DNA of 64,000 nt from an uncultured Pseudomonadales bacterium (GTDB lineage: Bacteria; Pseudomonadota; Gammaproteobacteria; Pseudomonadales; Pseudohongiellaceae), in assembly GCA_943842505.1 (NCBI GenBank), contig CALTDI010000010.1, positions 337,239 through 401,238 of the forward strand, in the 5' to 3' direction. Below, piece after piece: positions 54,148 through 63,192 of this stretch. The notes under the pieces were generated by a model that saw nothing but the letters and a program-made list of their open reading frames with translations, searched no databases and had not been told where the DNA came from. A program made the position numbers and the translations under genes. Each line of letters begins with the position of its first letter. The stretch's first letter is position 1.

Positions 54148-55188
54148 ATGATTGCATATCAAACCACAACGCCCGGTGCGGCTCTGGTAGAAGTTGAATC
54201 ACAAACGCCGGTACCTCAGGGCACGGAAGTGTTGGTCAAGACAGTCGCCTGCGGTGTCTGTCATTCGGATATACACATGCACGACGGGGTCTTCAATCTT
54301 GGTAATGGCAAGCAACTCGAGGTAGGTCGCGAAGGCATGGTCTTAGGCCATGAAATCTTTGGCGAAGTAGTTGCCGTTGGGCCCGATGCCGAGGGTGTTC
54401 AGATTGGTGATCGACGCGTCGTCTACCCCTGGATTGGTTGTGGAGAATGTGCGGCATGTAAGCGTGGCGAGGAGCAGTTGTGTACCCCCGGCCGCGCTCT
54501 GGGCATTGTGGTTCATGGCGGCTTCGCCGACCACGTTCTTATCCCTCACAGTCGTTATTTGTTCGACAAGGGAGACGTGGCAGATTCCCTAGCAGCCACC
54601 TATGCCTGCTCCGGACTCACTGCCTATGCCGCACTTAAGAAGGTAGGCGATCTTCACGCAGACGATGCCGTGGTTATTATAGGCGCCGGCGGTGTCGGCA
54701 TGATGGCTATTCAGATCGCGATTTCAGCCATGGGAATAGATCCAGTAGTTGTCGACATCGACGATGCCAAGCTGCAGGCGGCTCAAGAGATTGGGGTTAG
54801 CCGAACTTTCAATTCATCTGATCCACAGACGGCGAAAGCCTTGCGTAAGGCTACCGGTGGTGCCTATGCGGTACTGGATTTTGTTGGAGCCGAAGCTTCT
54901 GTTAATTATGGCCTAGGCTGTCTGCGTAAAGGCGGCATGCTAGTGATTGTGGGTCTGTACGGTGGTGCCTTGAATATACCAATTCCCTTTATTCCGATGA
55001 ATGCACGCATTATTCAGGGTAGCTATGTGGGCACACCGCAAGACATGGCCGAGCTTATGGAGCTAGTGCGCGCAGGCAAGATTGCGCCTATTGACATCCA
55101 CGAACGGCCGCTGTCTGAAGCCGGCGCGGCACTTGCAGATCTGAAGGCGGGGAAGGTTCAAGGGCGTCAGGTATTAGTCACAGGCTAA
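54148..55188 (+). CDS. Zinc-dependent alcohol dehydrogenase
   Basis: 346 residues of the MDR family. Catalytic zinc ligands: VACGVCHSD (Cys) and VLGHEIFGEV (His/Glu). Structural zinc: CGECAACKRGEEQLC with four cysteines. NAD site: VVIIGAGGVGMMAI (Rossmann GxGxxG) and an acidic VVDIDDAK that favours NAD+. It oxidises a primary or secondary alcohol, or reduces the aldehyde. Third gene of the thiolase operon (65 bp before the next ACAD), so its substrate may be a hydroxylated intermediate of the same catabolic route. Confidence 0.93.
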   Translation: MIAYQTTTPGAALVEVESQTPVPQGTEVLVKTVACGVCHSDIHMHDGVFNLGNGKQLEVGREGMVLGHEIFGEVVAVGPDAEGVQIGDRRVVYPWIGCGECAACKRGEEQLCTPGRALGIVVHGGFADHVLIPHSRYLFDKGDVADSLAATYACSGLTAYAALKKVGDLHADDAVVIIGAGGVGMMAIQIAISAMGIDPVVVDIDDAKLQAAQEIGVSRTFNSSDPQTAKALRKATGGAYAVLDFVGAEASVNYGLGCLRKGGMLVIVGLYGGALNIPIPFIPMNARIIQGSYVGTPQDMAELMELVRAGKIAPIDIHERPLSEAGAALADLKAGKVQGRQVLVTG

Positions 55189-55253
55189 GCTTGTACTCAG
55201 CTAATGCTGAAATTTGAATACTAGATAGTCATTTAAGACAGAGGAGGGTTGCC

Positions 55254-56483
55254 TTGCAGTCCCTACAAGATTTTCGAGAAGAAACTCGCAGCTGGCTGGA
55301 GCAGAATTGCCCCGAGTCGATGCGCACAGCGATGGTACAGGAAGAAGTCGTCTGGGGTGGCCGCAATGCGCAGTTCACCAATCCCGACAGCAAGATTTGG
55401 TTAGAGCGCCTGGCGCAGAAGGGTTGGACCTGTCCGACCTGGCCCGCCGAATACGGTGGTGGTGGCTTGGACAAAGACCAGGCAATAATATTGAGCGAGG
55501 AATTGGTTCGTATCAATGCGCGACCCGGGCTGACCAGTTTTGGTATTAGTATGCTGGGTCCCGTGCTCCTTGAATACGGTAATCATGAACAGAAGCTGGA
55601 GCATATTCCGAAGATAGTGCGTGGAGAGATTCGTTGGTGCCAGGGATATTCTGAGCCGGGCTCCGGTTCGGACCTTGCCAGCCTTGCGACCAAGGCAGAG
55701 TTACAGGGCGATACCTACCTGATTAATGGATCCAAGGTGTGGACTTCTTATGCCGACAAGGCAGATTGGATTTTTTGTCTGGTGCGCACCGACTTCGAGG
55801 TGCCCAAGCATGCGGGTATTAGCTTCATATTGTTCGATATGGCTAGCGAGGGCATCTCCACTAAACCGATCCAGTTGATTAGCGGCTCCTCGCCCTTCTG
55901 TGAGACATTCTTCGATGATGTCAAAGTGCCAGCAAGCAATCTCGTTGGGCGCCTTAACGAAGGCTGGACCATTGCCAAGCGCCTGCTACAACATGAGCGC
56001 ACCATGATTTCTGGCTTCGGGCTAAGCTCGGGTCAGTCAGACAATGGCGGCACTACATCGACCATCTCCAGCCTGGAAGGTACGGCGATGAGCTACCGCG
56101 GCGATAGTGAGAAATTATCCGACCCGGTGCTGCGTGACCAGATCGCACAGTTCAAGATCGACAGTGACGCGTTTGCCTATACTTCTAGACGCTCGATCGA
56201 AGAGTCCAAGCAGGGCCAGGGGCCGAATGCGACTTCTTCCATGCTCAAGAATTACGGCTGCGAGCTAAACAAGCGTCGTTACGAATTAATGTTGCAGGCA
56301 ATCGGTAGTCAGGGGCTGGGCTGGGAAGGCGAAGGTTTCAATGACGAGGAATTACAGCTGACTCGCGAGTGGTTGCGTTCCAAAGCAAACTCTATCGAAG
56401 GTGGTACATCGGAAGTTCAATTGAATGTAATCGCCAAGCGAGTATTGGGGCTTCCCGATATTCTGAGTATGGCTCAGAAGTAA
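55254..56483 (+). CDS. Acyl-CoA dehydrogenase (pair member 1, second pair)
   Basis: 409 residues starting with TTG at 55254 behind GAGGAGGG. FAD loop WCQGYSEPGSGSDLASLATKA and C-terminal SIEGGTSEVQLNVIAKRVLGLP. It resembles the protein at 39590-40789 (same KIWLERLAQKGWTCPTWPAEYGGGG-type opening) and is likewise followed by a shorter ACAD. An insert of about 30 residues (SSGQSDNGGTTSTISSLEGT, near 260) precedes the helical domain. Fourth gene of the thiolase operon. Confidence 0.92.
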   Translation: MQSLQDFREETRSWLEQNCPESMRTAMVQEEVVWGGRNAQFTNPDSKIWLERLAQKGWTCPTWPAEYGGGGLDKDQAIILSEELVRINARPGLTSFGISMLGPVLLEYGNHEQKLEHIPKIVRGEIRWCQGYSEPGSGSDLASLATKAELQGDTYLINGSKVWTSYADKADWIFCLVRTDFEVPKHAGISFILFDMASEGISTKPIQLISGSSPFCETFFDDVKVPASNLVGRLNEGWTIAKRLLQHERTMISGFGLSSGQSDNGGTTSTISSLEGTAMSYRGDSEKLSDPVLRDQIAQFKIDSDAFAYTSRRSIEESKQGQGPNATSSMLKNYGCELNKRRYELMLQAIGSQGLGWEGEGFNDEELQLTREWLRSKANSIEGGTSEVQLNVIAKRVLGLPDILSMAQK

Positions 56484-56525
56484 GTAAGACAACATAGAAC
56501 GATGTTCGTAAGGAAGAATTAGAAA

Positions 56526-57674
56526 ATGGCTTTAGTGTTAAGTGAAGACCAGCAATTACTGAAAGACTCGGCAAAGAGTTTCTGTGAACAAATTGCGCCC
56601 GTTTCCCTGTTGCGTAAACTGCGCGACAGTAAAGATGAGCAAGGCTATGACCAAGCTGTCTGGGCGCAGATGATCGAGCTGGGCTGGGCCGGTATGGCTG
56701 TGCCCGAATCCTATGGCGGTTTCGAATTTGGCTATGGTGGTCTGGGTGTTGTGTTGGAGGAGTCTGGCAGAACGCTGCTTAGCTCTCCGCTAATCTCTAC
56801 CGTATTGATCGGCGCTACCGCCATCCTCGAACTTGGCAATGAGACCCAGAAACAGCAACTGCTGCCGCAGATCGTCGCCGGTGAACTGCTTACCGCCTTG
56901 GCACTCGATGAACACACGACTCATCGTCCGAGCAGGGTAGCCACCACAGCCACCAAGGTCGAAGGTGGTTACAGCTTAAGCGGTAGCAAGACCTTCGTAC
57001 TCGATGGGCATATTGCAAACAAGCTTATCACCGTAGCGCGAACATCGGGTGAGACCGATAGCGAGCAAGGACTGTCTGTCTTTCTCGTGGACGCCGCTGC
57101 CGAGGGCGTTAGCATTCAGCGCACAATTATGGTCGACAGTCGCAATTCTTCCAATGTGCAGTTTAGCGATGTGCAGGTTCCCTCCGAGGCGCTGCTAGGC
57201 GACTTCGATGGTGCTTTCGAGAGCCTAAGCAAGGTGCTGGATATCGCGCGAATAGGTGTGGCAGCGGAGATGTTAGGCAGCATGCAAGCCGTCTTCGAAA
57301 GCATCCTGGTCTATCTAAAGCAGCGCGAGCAGTTCGGTGTTCTGATTGGTTCCTTTCAGGGGTTGCAGCACCGTGCCGCCGAGATGTATAGCGAGATCGA
57401 ACTGTGTAAGTCAGCCGTGCGCGCCGCGTTATCGGCTCTGGACGATCCCGAAAAATCGTCGCAAGAGATCGCAGTGATTGCCAGCATGGCCAAGGCAAAA
57501 CTCTCCGAAGTGTTCTTTCTGGTGAGCAATGAAGGCATACAGATGCACGGCGGTATTGGTATGACCGACGAGTTCGATGTAGGCTTTTACATCAAGCGTG
57601 CACGGGTAGCTCAGCAATTCCTTGGCGACGCAGCATTCCATCGTGATCGCTATGCAAGCCTGAACGGCTTTTAG
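56526..57674 (+). CDS. Acyl-CoA dehydrogenase (pair member 2, second pair)
   Basis: 382 residues. An ACAD fold whose FAD loop (LALDEHTTHRPSRVATTATKV) lacks the SGSD pattern, as in the protein at 40846-41979, and whose end carries MHGGIGMTDEFDVGFYIKRARVAQQFLGD, matching that protein's motif. Forms with the preceding gene the same long/short ACAD pair (42-bp gap). Probably the non-FAD-binding or assisting subunit of a heteromer. Fifth and last gene of the operon. Confidence 0.9.
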   Translation: MALVLSEDQQLLKDSAKSFCEQIAPVSLLRKLRDSKDEQGYDQAVWAQMIELGWAGMAVPESYGGFEFGYGGLGVVLEESGRTLLSSPLISTVLIGATAILELGNETQKQQLLPQIVAGELLTALALDEHTTHRPSRVATTATKVEGGYSLSGSKTFVLDGHIANKLITVARTSGETDSEQGLSVFLVDAAAEGVSIQRTIMVDSRNSSNVQFSDVQVPSEALLGDFDGAFESLSKVLDIARIGVAAEMLGSMQAVFESILVYLKQREQFGVLIGSFQGLQHRAAEMYSEIELCKSAVRAALSALDDPEKSSQEIAVIASMAKAKLSEVFFLVSNEGIQMHGGIGMTDEFDVGFYIKRARVAQQFLGDAAFHRDRYASLNGF

Positions 57675-57898
57675 TCGAAGGAATAAGTGCCAAGATGGCG
57701 TCAGAGCTTTGCCCTTTGGCGTCAATGTCGGACATCTTCAAAGCCTTAATGATGGAGTGCTTAAAGTAGACGGCGCAAATTAGGCATGCAATTTTTGCTT
57801 TAAAGAGCTGGAGTGTCAGACTCAACTACGGTTCGAATCGGGCTAGAAAGTTCCGGCCCACCTTCCAAATTCAGTCGCGTAATTTAACGAGATAAAAC

Positions 57899-58585
57899 AT
57901 GCCTCTGCTGATTATAGGTGCATTACTGGCGATACTGGTCTACGCGCCGAGTTTTTGGGTGCGCCGGGTAATGGCTAGGCACAGTAAAGAGATAGCAGGG
58001 CTGCCCGGCACAGGGGGTGAGCTGGCACTGCATCTAATCGAGCGCTTCGAGCTAACAGGAATCAAGGTCGAAGAGACTGCAGCTAATACGGATCATTTCG
58101 ATCCATCGGGGCCGGCGGTTCGTCTGAGCCCGCTTAACCTAAACGGAAAATCTCTAACCGCTATTGCGGTGGCCGCTCATGAGGTGGGTCACGCGATTCA
58201 GTTCTATCGCCGTGAAAAAGTATTTGAACTGCGCAAGCGCTATCTACCTCTGGCTACTAGACTCAATCAGGTGGGTGTGGTCATGATGCTAATGATTCCA
58301 ATTGCAGCTCTGGTGCTGCGCACGCCACTGGCGATTGGTGGGCTAATAGGCATAAGCTTGTTGCTTCAGCTCGGTGGTGCTTTTGCCTATCTGATTATTT
58401 TGCCTGAAGAATGGGACGCAAGTTTCAACAAGGCACTGCCGGTGCTAGTCGAAGGCGAATACGTGGATGCATCTCAATTGCCTGCGATTCGGCAGGTATT
58501 AAAGGCTGCAGCGCTAACTTACTTCGCCGCCGCTCTTGCGAATGTCTTGCATATCGGTCGCTGGTTTATGATTCTGAGAAGGTAG
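57899..58585 (+). CDS. YugP-type neutral zinc metallopeptidase
   Basis: 228 residues. An N-terminal membrane helix (about 3-22), then the zinc motif AVAAHEVGHAIQF (HEVGH, about 100), and three hydrophobic segments at about 125-165 and near the C terminus. This is the PF04298 family of membrane zinc peptidases (YugP) with no defined substrate. Begins with ATG and ends 10 bp before the DUF2237 gene. Confidence 0.88.
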   Translation: MPLLIIGALLAILVYAPSFWVRRVMARHSKEIAGLPGTGGELALHLIERFELTGIKVEETAANTDHFDPSGPAVRLSPLNLNGKSLTAIAVAAHEVGHAIQFYRREKVFELRKRYLPLATRLNQVGVVMMLMIPIAALVLRTPLAIGGLIGISLLLQLGGAFAYLIILPEEWDASFNKALPVLVEGEYVDASQLPAIRQVLKAAALTYFAAALANVLHIGRWFMILRR

Positions 58586-58595
58586 AGGAGAAGCT

Positions 58596-58967
58596 ATGGA
58601 TGATTCGTTAAACGTGTTCGATGAGGAGTTGGTTCCCTGTGGTACTGACCCTATTACCGGCTTCTATCGCGATGGCTGTTGCAACAGCAGCGACGAAGAC
58701 CTGGGTTCTCACACGGTCTGCGTGCAGGTAGACGAACGCTTCTTACAATACTCTCGATTTCGAGGGAACGATCTCTCTACGCCTATGCCAGACTTTGGGT
58801 TTCCCGGTCTCAACCCCGGTGATAGCTGGTGTCTGTGCGCCGCGCGCTGGCTAGAGGCCTATGAGCAGGATATGGCGCCTAAGGTCTATCTCACGCGCAC
58901 ACACAAGCGAGCGCTGGATATAGTGAGTCTCGATAAATTGAAGGAATTTGCGGCGGATCTTAACTAG
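58596..58967 (+). CDS. DUF2237 family protein
   Basis: 123 residues. DUF2237 is recognised by NVFDEELVPCGTDPITGFYRDGCC, GSHTVCVQVDERFLQYSRFRGNDLSTP and LNPGDSWCLCAARWLEA. The family is widely distributed; I know no function. Cysteines at several conserved positions suggest metal binding. AGGAG lies 6 bases before the ATG. Likely co-transcribed with the YugP gene. Confidence 0.92.
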   Translation: MDDSLNVFDEELVPCGTDPITGFYRDGCCNSSDEDLGSHTVCVQVDERFLQYSRFRGNDLSTPMPDFGFPGLNPGDSWCLCAARWLEAYEQDMAPKVYLTRTHKRALDIVSLDKLKEFAADLN

Positions 58968-59111
58968 TGTCTGTAGGTTGAAGTAGAAAAAGAGCTGGGC
59001 TATGGACGATTGGCGTTTGTCTGCTTGCGCGAAAGTAGTATGCTGAGAAAATCTAACATCTACTAGAAGACTCTGTGCCAGGGAGAGTCCACCCTGACTA
59101 GAAAACTCACA

Positions 59112-59515
59112 ATGTTACTTGGCTCGTTGCTCTTGTACTAGGCAATTGGCTTGAACACTGCGGTTGCGGAAGAATCTGCAGATACCTATTTCTTATTGAA
59201 TGTTGAGTCCGATGGGGTGCCGGCGGCAGGAGATCTTATCTTCACGAATAGGGATGCAGGCGCCGGGCTGAGGGTTAGAGATCTGTTAAGACCGGGCAGG
59301 GCTGGACGCCGAAGTATATGCTGCAGTCTGTAACTGCCTGTGAGTACTATCTCAGTAGCATCTACCCTGTTGTGAATATCCGTGACAATGGGCCCCGTAT
59401 CGAGATAGAGAAAAGCGCAGGGGTAATTACAACTCAGGCCGGCTCGATTAACACTGTCGACGATGTTCTGTTCAAGAGCAGAGGGCAGAGAGCAGAGAGC
59501 AGAGAGCAGGTGTAA
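59112..59515 (+). pseudogene. Decayed small secreted-protein gene
   Basis: An ATG at 59112 starts a signal-peptide-like MLLGSLLLY, then an in-frame TAG at 59139-59141, then AIGLNTAVAEESADTYFLLNVESDG in the same frame. Near 59294-59296 (a GGG run) one extra base would join it to the following frame GWTPKYMLQSVTACEYYLSSIYPVVNIRDNG, which continues to 59515 through a heptanucleotide repeat. Stop codon plus frameshift point to a broken gene of unknown function. Start by pattern only. Confidence 0.45.
59475..59509. repeat. 7-bp tandem repeat, five copies
   Basis: AGAGCAG (one copy AGGGCAG) repeats at 59475, 59482, 59489, 59496 and 59503. It falls at the 3' end of the decayed frame; a 7-bp change there would alter its C terminus. 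The remaining part of the gap 58968-59715 (59516-59715) holds no gene that I can support. Confidence 0.85.
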
Positions 59516-59715
59516 GGAGTAGCATCGACTAGGAACCAAACTCCAACGCGCTGATAGCCGCAGTGGGGGCGGAGCGCGAGTTGTTGTAGCATCCGAATGT
59601 TGTGATATCTATAGCCGGCAATGCGCCGGTGTCCGCCGACAAGAAACTGCTGGGCCTGTAGTGAATTAGAACCATTAATTTTACAAATAGTAGTCAATAA
59701 GAAAAGGGTGAAGCC

Positions 59716-60420
59716 ATGAAAAAAATTGAAATCAATAGTGCAGTAAAGACAATATTCTTTCTGGGTTTGTCAGTGCTAGCCTCACTGGCAGGCGCACAGA
59801 ACCTGGATCCAAACCGATTCGAGAATTCGATACTCGCGTTCGAGGCGCAAGATACAAAGTCGCAGCCAGCAGAAGGGGCGATCTTGCTGACCGGCAGCTC
59901 CAGCATCGCACGTTGGAACGATCAGGCAGCCGCAGCTCTTGCGCCTCTTTCGGTGATACCCCGAGGCTTCGGCGGCAGCGTGATGGGCGATGTATTGCAC
60001 TATCTTGATCGAGTCGCTCTTAGCTATAAGCCGCGCGCAATTTTGATCTATGAGGGCGACAACGACACCTGGTACAAGCTGCCCAATGACAAGATCGTCA
60101 GTCAGTTCGAGGAAATTGTGGCTAGAGTTCATCAGGCTCTGCCCGAGACTCGTGTGTATGCGCTCTCGGTCAAGCCCAGCCTGGCTCGTGTCGATGTATG
60201 GCCTGCAGCGCAGCAGGTAAGTGCGCGCCTGCAGGCTATCGCCGAAGCCGACCCGCTGGTGCACTATATCGATGTGGCTACGCCCTTTCTAAAATCCGAC
60301 GGCACGGTAATGACCGATATTTTCATCGAGGATGGCCTGCATCTGAATGATAAGGGTAACGTAATATGGGGTCGGGCAATCAAGGCTGGCCTCATGCAGA
60401 TCGAAGCACAATTCGAATAG
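59716..60420 (+). CDS. SGNH/GDSL hydrolase, secreted
   Basis: 234 residues with a signal peptide (VKTIFFLGLSVLASLAGA). Block I is ILLTGSSSIARWN (catalytic Ser), block II Gly in PRGFGGSVMGD, block III IYEGDNDTWY (Asn), and block V EDGLHLNDKG (Asp-x2-His). An SGNH esterase/lipase in the periplasm, of the type often annotated as carbohydrate-esterase or acylhydrolase. AAGGG lies 8 bases before the ATG. Confidence 0.9.
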   Translation: MKKIEINSAVKTIFFLGLSVLASLAGAQNLDPNRFENSILAFEAQDTKSQPAEGAILLTGSSSIARWNDQAAAALAPLSVIPRGFGGSVMGDVLHYLDRVALSYKPRAILIYEGDNDTWYKLPNDKIVSQFEEIVARVHQALPETRVYALSVKPSLARVDVWPAAQQVSARLQAIAEADPLVHYIDVATPFLKSDGTVMTDIFIEDGLHLNDKGNVIWGRAIKAGLMQIEAQFE

Positions 60421-60446
60421 ATACGAATTCAGCATTCGGAAGAGTC

Positions 60447-60989
60447 ATGGATTTTCTATTACTTCTTGAAGCGATCATCAAGCTAGGCATTCCTATGGTG
60501 ATTCTTAGCTGGATCATCTTCACCTGGCTGTACGGTGGCGGAGATCTGGATAGAAACGCGGGCAGGAAATCTATCGAGGCCCAGGTCAAGAAGATAAAGA
60601 AGTCTTTTGAGAAAAAGAAGCATGGCGGCAACTCGAACTACATGATGGAGAAGTGGATGTGGTTCGGTAGCGGTTTCTATGGGCTGGCGGGGTTATGGAC
60701 ATTTGCCGTTATCGAGATCGGCGATCTGCTGCGAGTCATCTTCAATCCCTCGTCGATCCCCGAGTCCTTCGACCACGGGTTTGTAACCGCTGCGGTTGAG
60801 CTGGTGTTGAATCAACTTGGTAATCTGATCACGGCGTTTTTGTGGTTTAGCTACTGGGCCGACAACGGAGTTATCACGTGGTTGCTGGTCGCCTATGTGG
60901 GTTACTGGATAGGTGTGGAGTTGGCCAGGCGCGGCGAAGACATGCCGCTGCAGGTGATGCTGCGCAAGTTCAGATCAATGCTGCCCTAG
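60447..60989 (+). CDS. Hypothetical membrane protein
   Basis: 180 residues from the ATG at 60447; GGAAGAG is directly upstream. About four hydrophobic segments (8-28, 70-90, 112-130 and 140-160), with a lysine-rich cytoplasmic-type loop (EAQVKKIKKSFEKKKHGG) after the first. I do not recognise the family. It begins 26 bp after the GDSL gene and may be in its operon. Its stop overlaps that of the convergent enolase-superfamily gene. Confidence 0.65.
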   Translation: MDFLLLLEAIIKLGIPMVILSWIIFTWLYGGGDLDRNAGRKSIEAQVKKIKKSFEKKKHGGNSNYMMEKWMWFGSGFYGLAGLWTFAVIEIGDLLRVIFNPSSIPESFDHGFVTAAVELVLNQLGNLITAFLWFSYWADNGVITWLLVAYVGYWIGVELARRGEDMPLQVMLRKFRSMLP

Positions 60990-62206
60990 TCAGTCAAAAT
61001 CAGCTCGCGATCTATCTCGACACCCAAGCCCGGGCCGCTGGGCATCGCCATAAACCCCTCGCTATCTACGATCGGCGCATTGTTCATGACGGCGAAGCCA
61101 TTGCTATAGGGCGCGATGGGCGGGTCGTTGAGTATCTCTATCCACGGACAGTGTGGCCATGTTCCTATCATATGCAGCTGCGCTACCGTGCCTAACTGCC
61201 CGCCGCCGTGGTGCGGTATTACCAGCTTGTGATTCGCCAGTGCCAGTGCTGCTACCGCACGTAATCCCTGTACGCCTTCTGTAACCAATATCTCCGGCTG
61301 CAGAATATCGTAGACACCACGCTCTAACATCCACTGGAACTCCTGCACGCCCTGGTTGTTCTCACCGCCGGCGAGGGGAATGTCGACCATGCGATTTAAT
61401 TCGCTGAGTCCGTCGAAGTCGTAGCGGCGCAGGGGTTCCTCGAGCCAATACACGTCCAAGTCCTTCAGCGCTCTGGCGGTGTCCAGTGCGCGGGTAAAAT
61501 CCCATTGCACACCCGGTTGCCAGATGCCGCTGGACTGTGCCTGATTGGCATCGGTCATGATGGTGAAGTCGTCTCCGACAGCGTCTCTTACCATCTCGAT
61601 CGTTCTGATATCTTCCTTCATGTCCAGGTGGTGAAGGCGAATCTTTATTCCCTGCCAACCCTCGGCCTGCAGTTTCGCTGCCGTTTCCGCTCGCTCTTGG
61701 GGTGTCGATAGTTGAATCATGCTGGCGTAGGCGGGCACTCTGTCTTTCTGTGCGCCCCATAGCTTGTAAAGAGGTTGACCTGCTACCTTTCCTACGATAT
61801 CCCAGAGGGCTATCTCGATACAGCCTACGTCTCTCCAATTATTTGCGGCGCCATTGGTGTAGCGCATCTGGTGTCCAAGTGCCTCGTTATCGAAGGGGTC
61901 TTGGCCGACCAGGATTTGCTTCATGCGGTCGATGTTTGCCGGATTCATGCCCGGTGCGATGCCGGTTATGCCCTGATCGGTCAGGATCTCGGTGAAGCTG
62001 CCACCGCCGATTCTGCGCATATAGGGGCGCCCCGGAGCCCAGGCAGACTCCATAATTCCGGTCTCACCCAGGGTGCGCAGTCGATGCACGCGAATATCGG
62101 TGATGCGTGGCCGCTCGTTCTGGCCAAGTGCGATGCCCGGCACAGACAGTGAGGCTAGTGCAGCCGCACTGGAAGAAAGGCCGGAAAGAAATTGTCGACG
62201 CTTCAT
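60986..62206 (-). CDS. Tat-exported mandelate-racemase/muconate-lactonizing-like enzyme
   Basis: 406 residues of the enolase superfamily, with an N-terminal twin-arginine signal (MKRRQFLSGLSSSAAALASL, cleavage near ALG-Q). Catalytic elements: KIRLHH in strand 2, metal ligands Asp in MTDANQAQ, Glu in YWLEEPL and Glu in AGGENN, and a His in VIPHHGGGQLG. An enolate-forming dehydratase or racemase of acid sugars is likely. The Tat signal means the enzyme would act in the periplasm with its metal inserted in the cytoplasm, unusual for this family. Followed 31 bp upstream by a secreted VOC gene on the same strand. Confidence 0.88.
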   Translation of the reverse strand: MKRRQFLSGLSSSAAALASLSVPGIALGQNERPRITDIRVHRLRTLGETGIMESAWAPGRPYMRRIGGGSFTEILTDQGITGIAPGMNPANIDRMKQILVGQDPFDNEALGHQMRYTNGAANNWRDVGCIEIALWDIVGKVAGQPLYKLWGAQKDRVPAYASMIQLSTPQERAETAAKLQAEGWQGIKIRLHHLDMKEDIRTIEMVRDAVGDDFTIMTDANQAQSSGIWQPGVQWDFTRALDTARALKDLDVYWLEEPLRRYDFDGLSELNRMVDIPLAGGENNQGVQEFQWMLERGVYDILQPEILVTEGVQGLRAVAALALANHKLVIPHHGGGQLGTVAQLHMIGTWPHCPWIEILNDPPIAPYSNGFAVMNNAPIVDSEGFMAMPSGPGLGVEIDRELILTD

Positions 62207-62237
62207 GATGAGCCCTGATTGATAGGTTTAGCGCTGA

Positions 62238-63041
62238 TTAGAAGTCGTCATAGCCTTCGGTCAACTCGATATAACCACCCCAGGGATCTGTGATGAAAGC
62301 AATCTTTAAGCCTATGGCTGGAATTTCACGAAACGGTACATCGAATTCAATACCCTTTGCCGTCAGTTCATCGCAAAAAGCCTCAAGGTCATCGAACTCA
62401 AAACCGATGTGATCCAGTGCGGAGCCGCGGGTTGCCTGACGCGGCGTGTTCGAATTGCCAAAACTAATGTTCATCCCGGGGGCATTCGTGGTGGTCTGAA
62501 TTGTGCCGCGCGGCTTAACCTCGAGTGAGAAAATATCGGTGTACCAGGCGAGCATCTCTTCATAGTCAGGCGAAATGAAATGAATGTGGTAGCCAGTGAT
62601 CTCTTCGGACAGTCCCTGATCTTCCTGCATCTCAACGTACACATTGCCAGGCAGCATGATGTAGGCATTGGTCTGCCCCTCGGCGCCAATAAAGACACGA
62701 CCGACTTCCAGGCCATCTGCGCGCCATTTAGCGAGAAAGCTATCCATGTTGCGAACCTTGAAACCAAAATGATCCATTACGGTGTCCTGCATCGCCAGAG
62801 CCGGCTCCTGCTCCTGTTCTGTCAAGGCAACGAGCATATTTGGCAGGCGCACTGCAGTGAGAGGCCCTTTCTGAACCACTACACCATTGAAGTGCTCTAC
62901 CCAAATCTCTTTGTGTCTATCCATGTCCACCACATTAAGGTGTACATGGCCGTAGGTCAGGCCGGCTGGATTAGGTGTGGCAAGTTGCGCTTGCGCGGTA
63001 GTGGCCAGGGCGAGAAGCAGTAAAGCAGATAGAAGTCTCAT
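62238..63041 (-). CDS. Secreted VOC family protein
   Basis: 267 residues with a Sec signal peptide (LLSALLLLALATTAQAQ). Two VOC half-modules: GHVHLNVVDMDRHKEIWVEHF...DHFGFKVRNMDSFLAKW, and GYHIHFISPDYEEMLAWYTDIFSLE...DHIGFEFDDLEAFCDEL, ending DPWGGYIELTEGYDDF. The His and Glu positions can make a metal site of the dioxygenase/glyoxalase type. A periplasmic VOC enzyme next to a Tat-exported enolase-superfamily enzyme suggests a shared extracytoplasmic pathway. It starts 152 bp from the divergently read end of the window; function unknown. Confidence 0.85.
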   Translation of the reverse strand: MRLLSALLLLALATTAQAQLATPNPAGLTYGHVHLNVVDMDRHKEIWVEHFNGVVVQKGPLTAVRLPNMLVALTEQEQEPALAMQDTVMDHFGFKVRNMDSFLAKWRADGLEVGRVFIGAEGQTNAYIMLPGNVYVEMQEDQGLSEEITGYHIHFISPDYEEMLAWYTDIFSLEVKPRGTIQTTTNAPGMNISFGNSNTPRQATRGSALDHIGFEFDDLEAFCDELTAKGIEFDVPFREIPAIGLKIAFITDPWGGYIELTEGYDDF

Positions 63042-63192
63042 GGTGCTAGATCCTTTCTTATTGTAGTGCTCATGAAAAAAGCAATCGAAGTAAATATAAC
63101 TGAATCAAGAATAGTAGCTTGTGGACGCCGAGTCCATGCATTCGCACAGCCACCGCGTTAGTTTGAATAATCCAAGAGGCTGCAATCGATGC

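Noticed and set aside
57830..57839. GGTTCGAATC, resembling a tRNA T-loop
   Set aside because: The flanks (TACGG and CGGGC) do not pair as a T-stem, and no acceptor or anticodon arm fits.
59434..59697. An 87-codon minus-strand frame over the heptamer repeat
   Set aside because: Composed of repeat-derived sequence (LLSALCPLL type), no domain or RBS.
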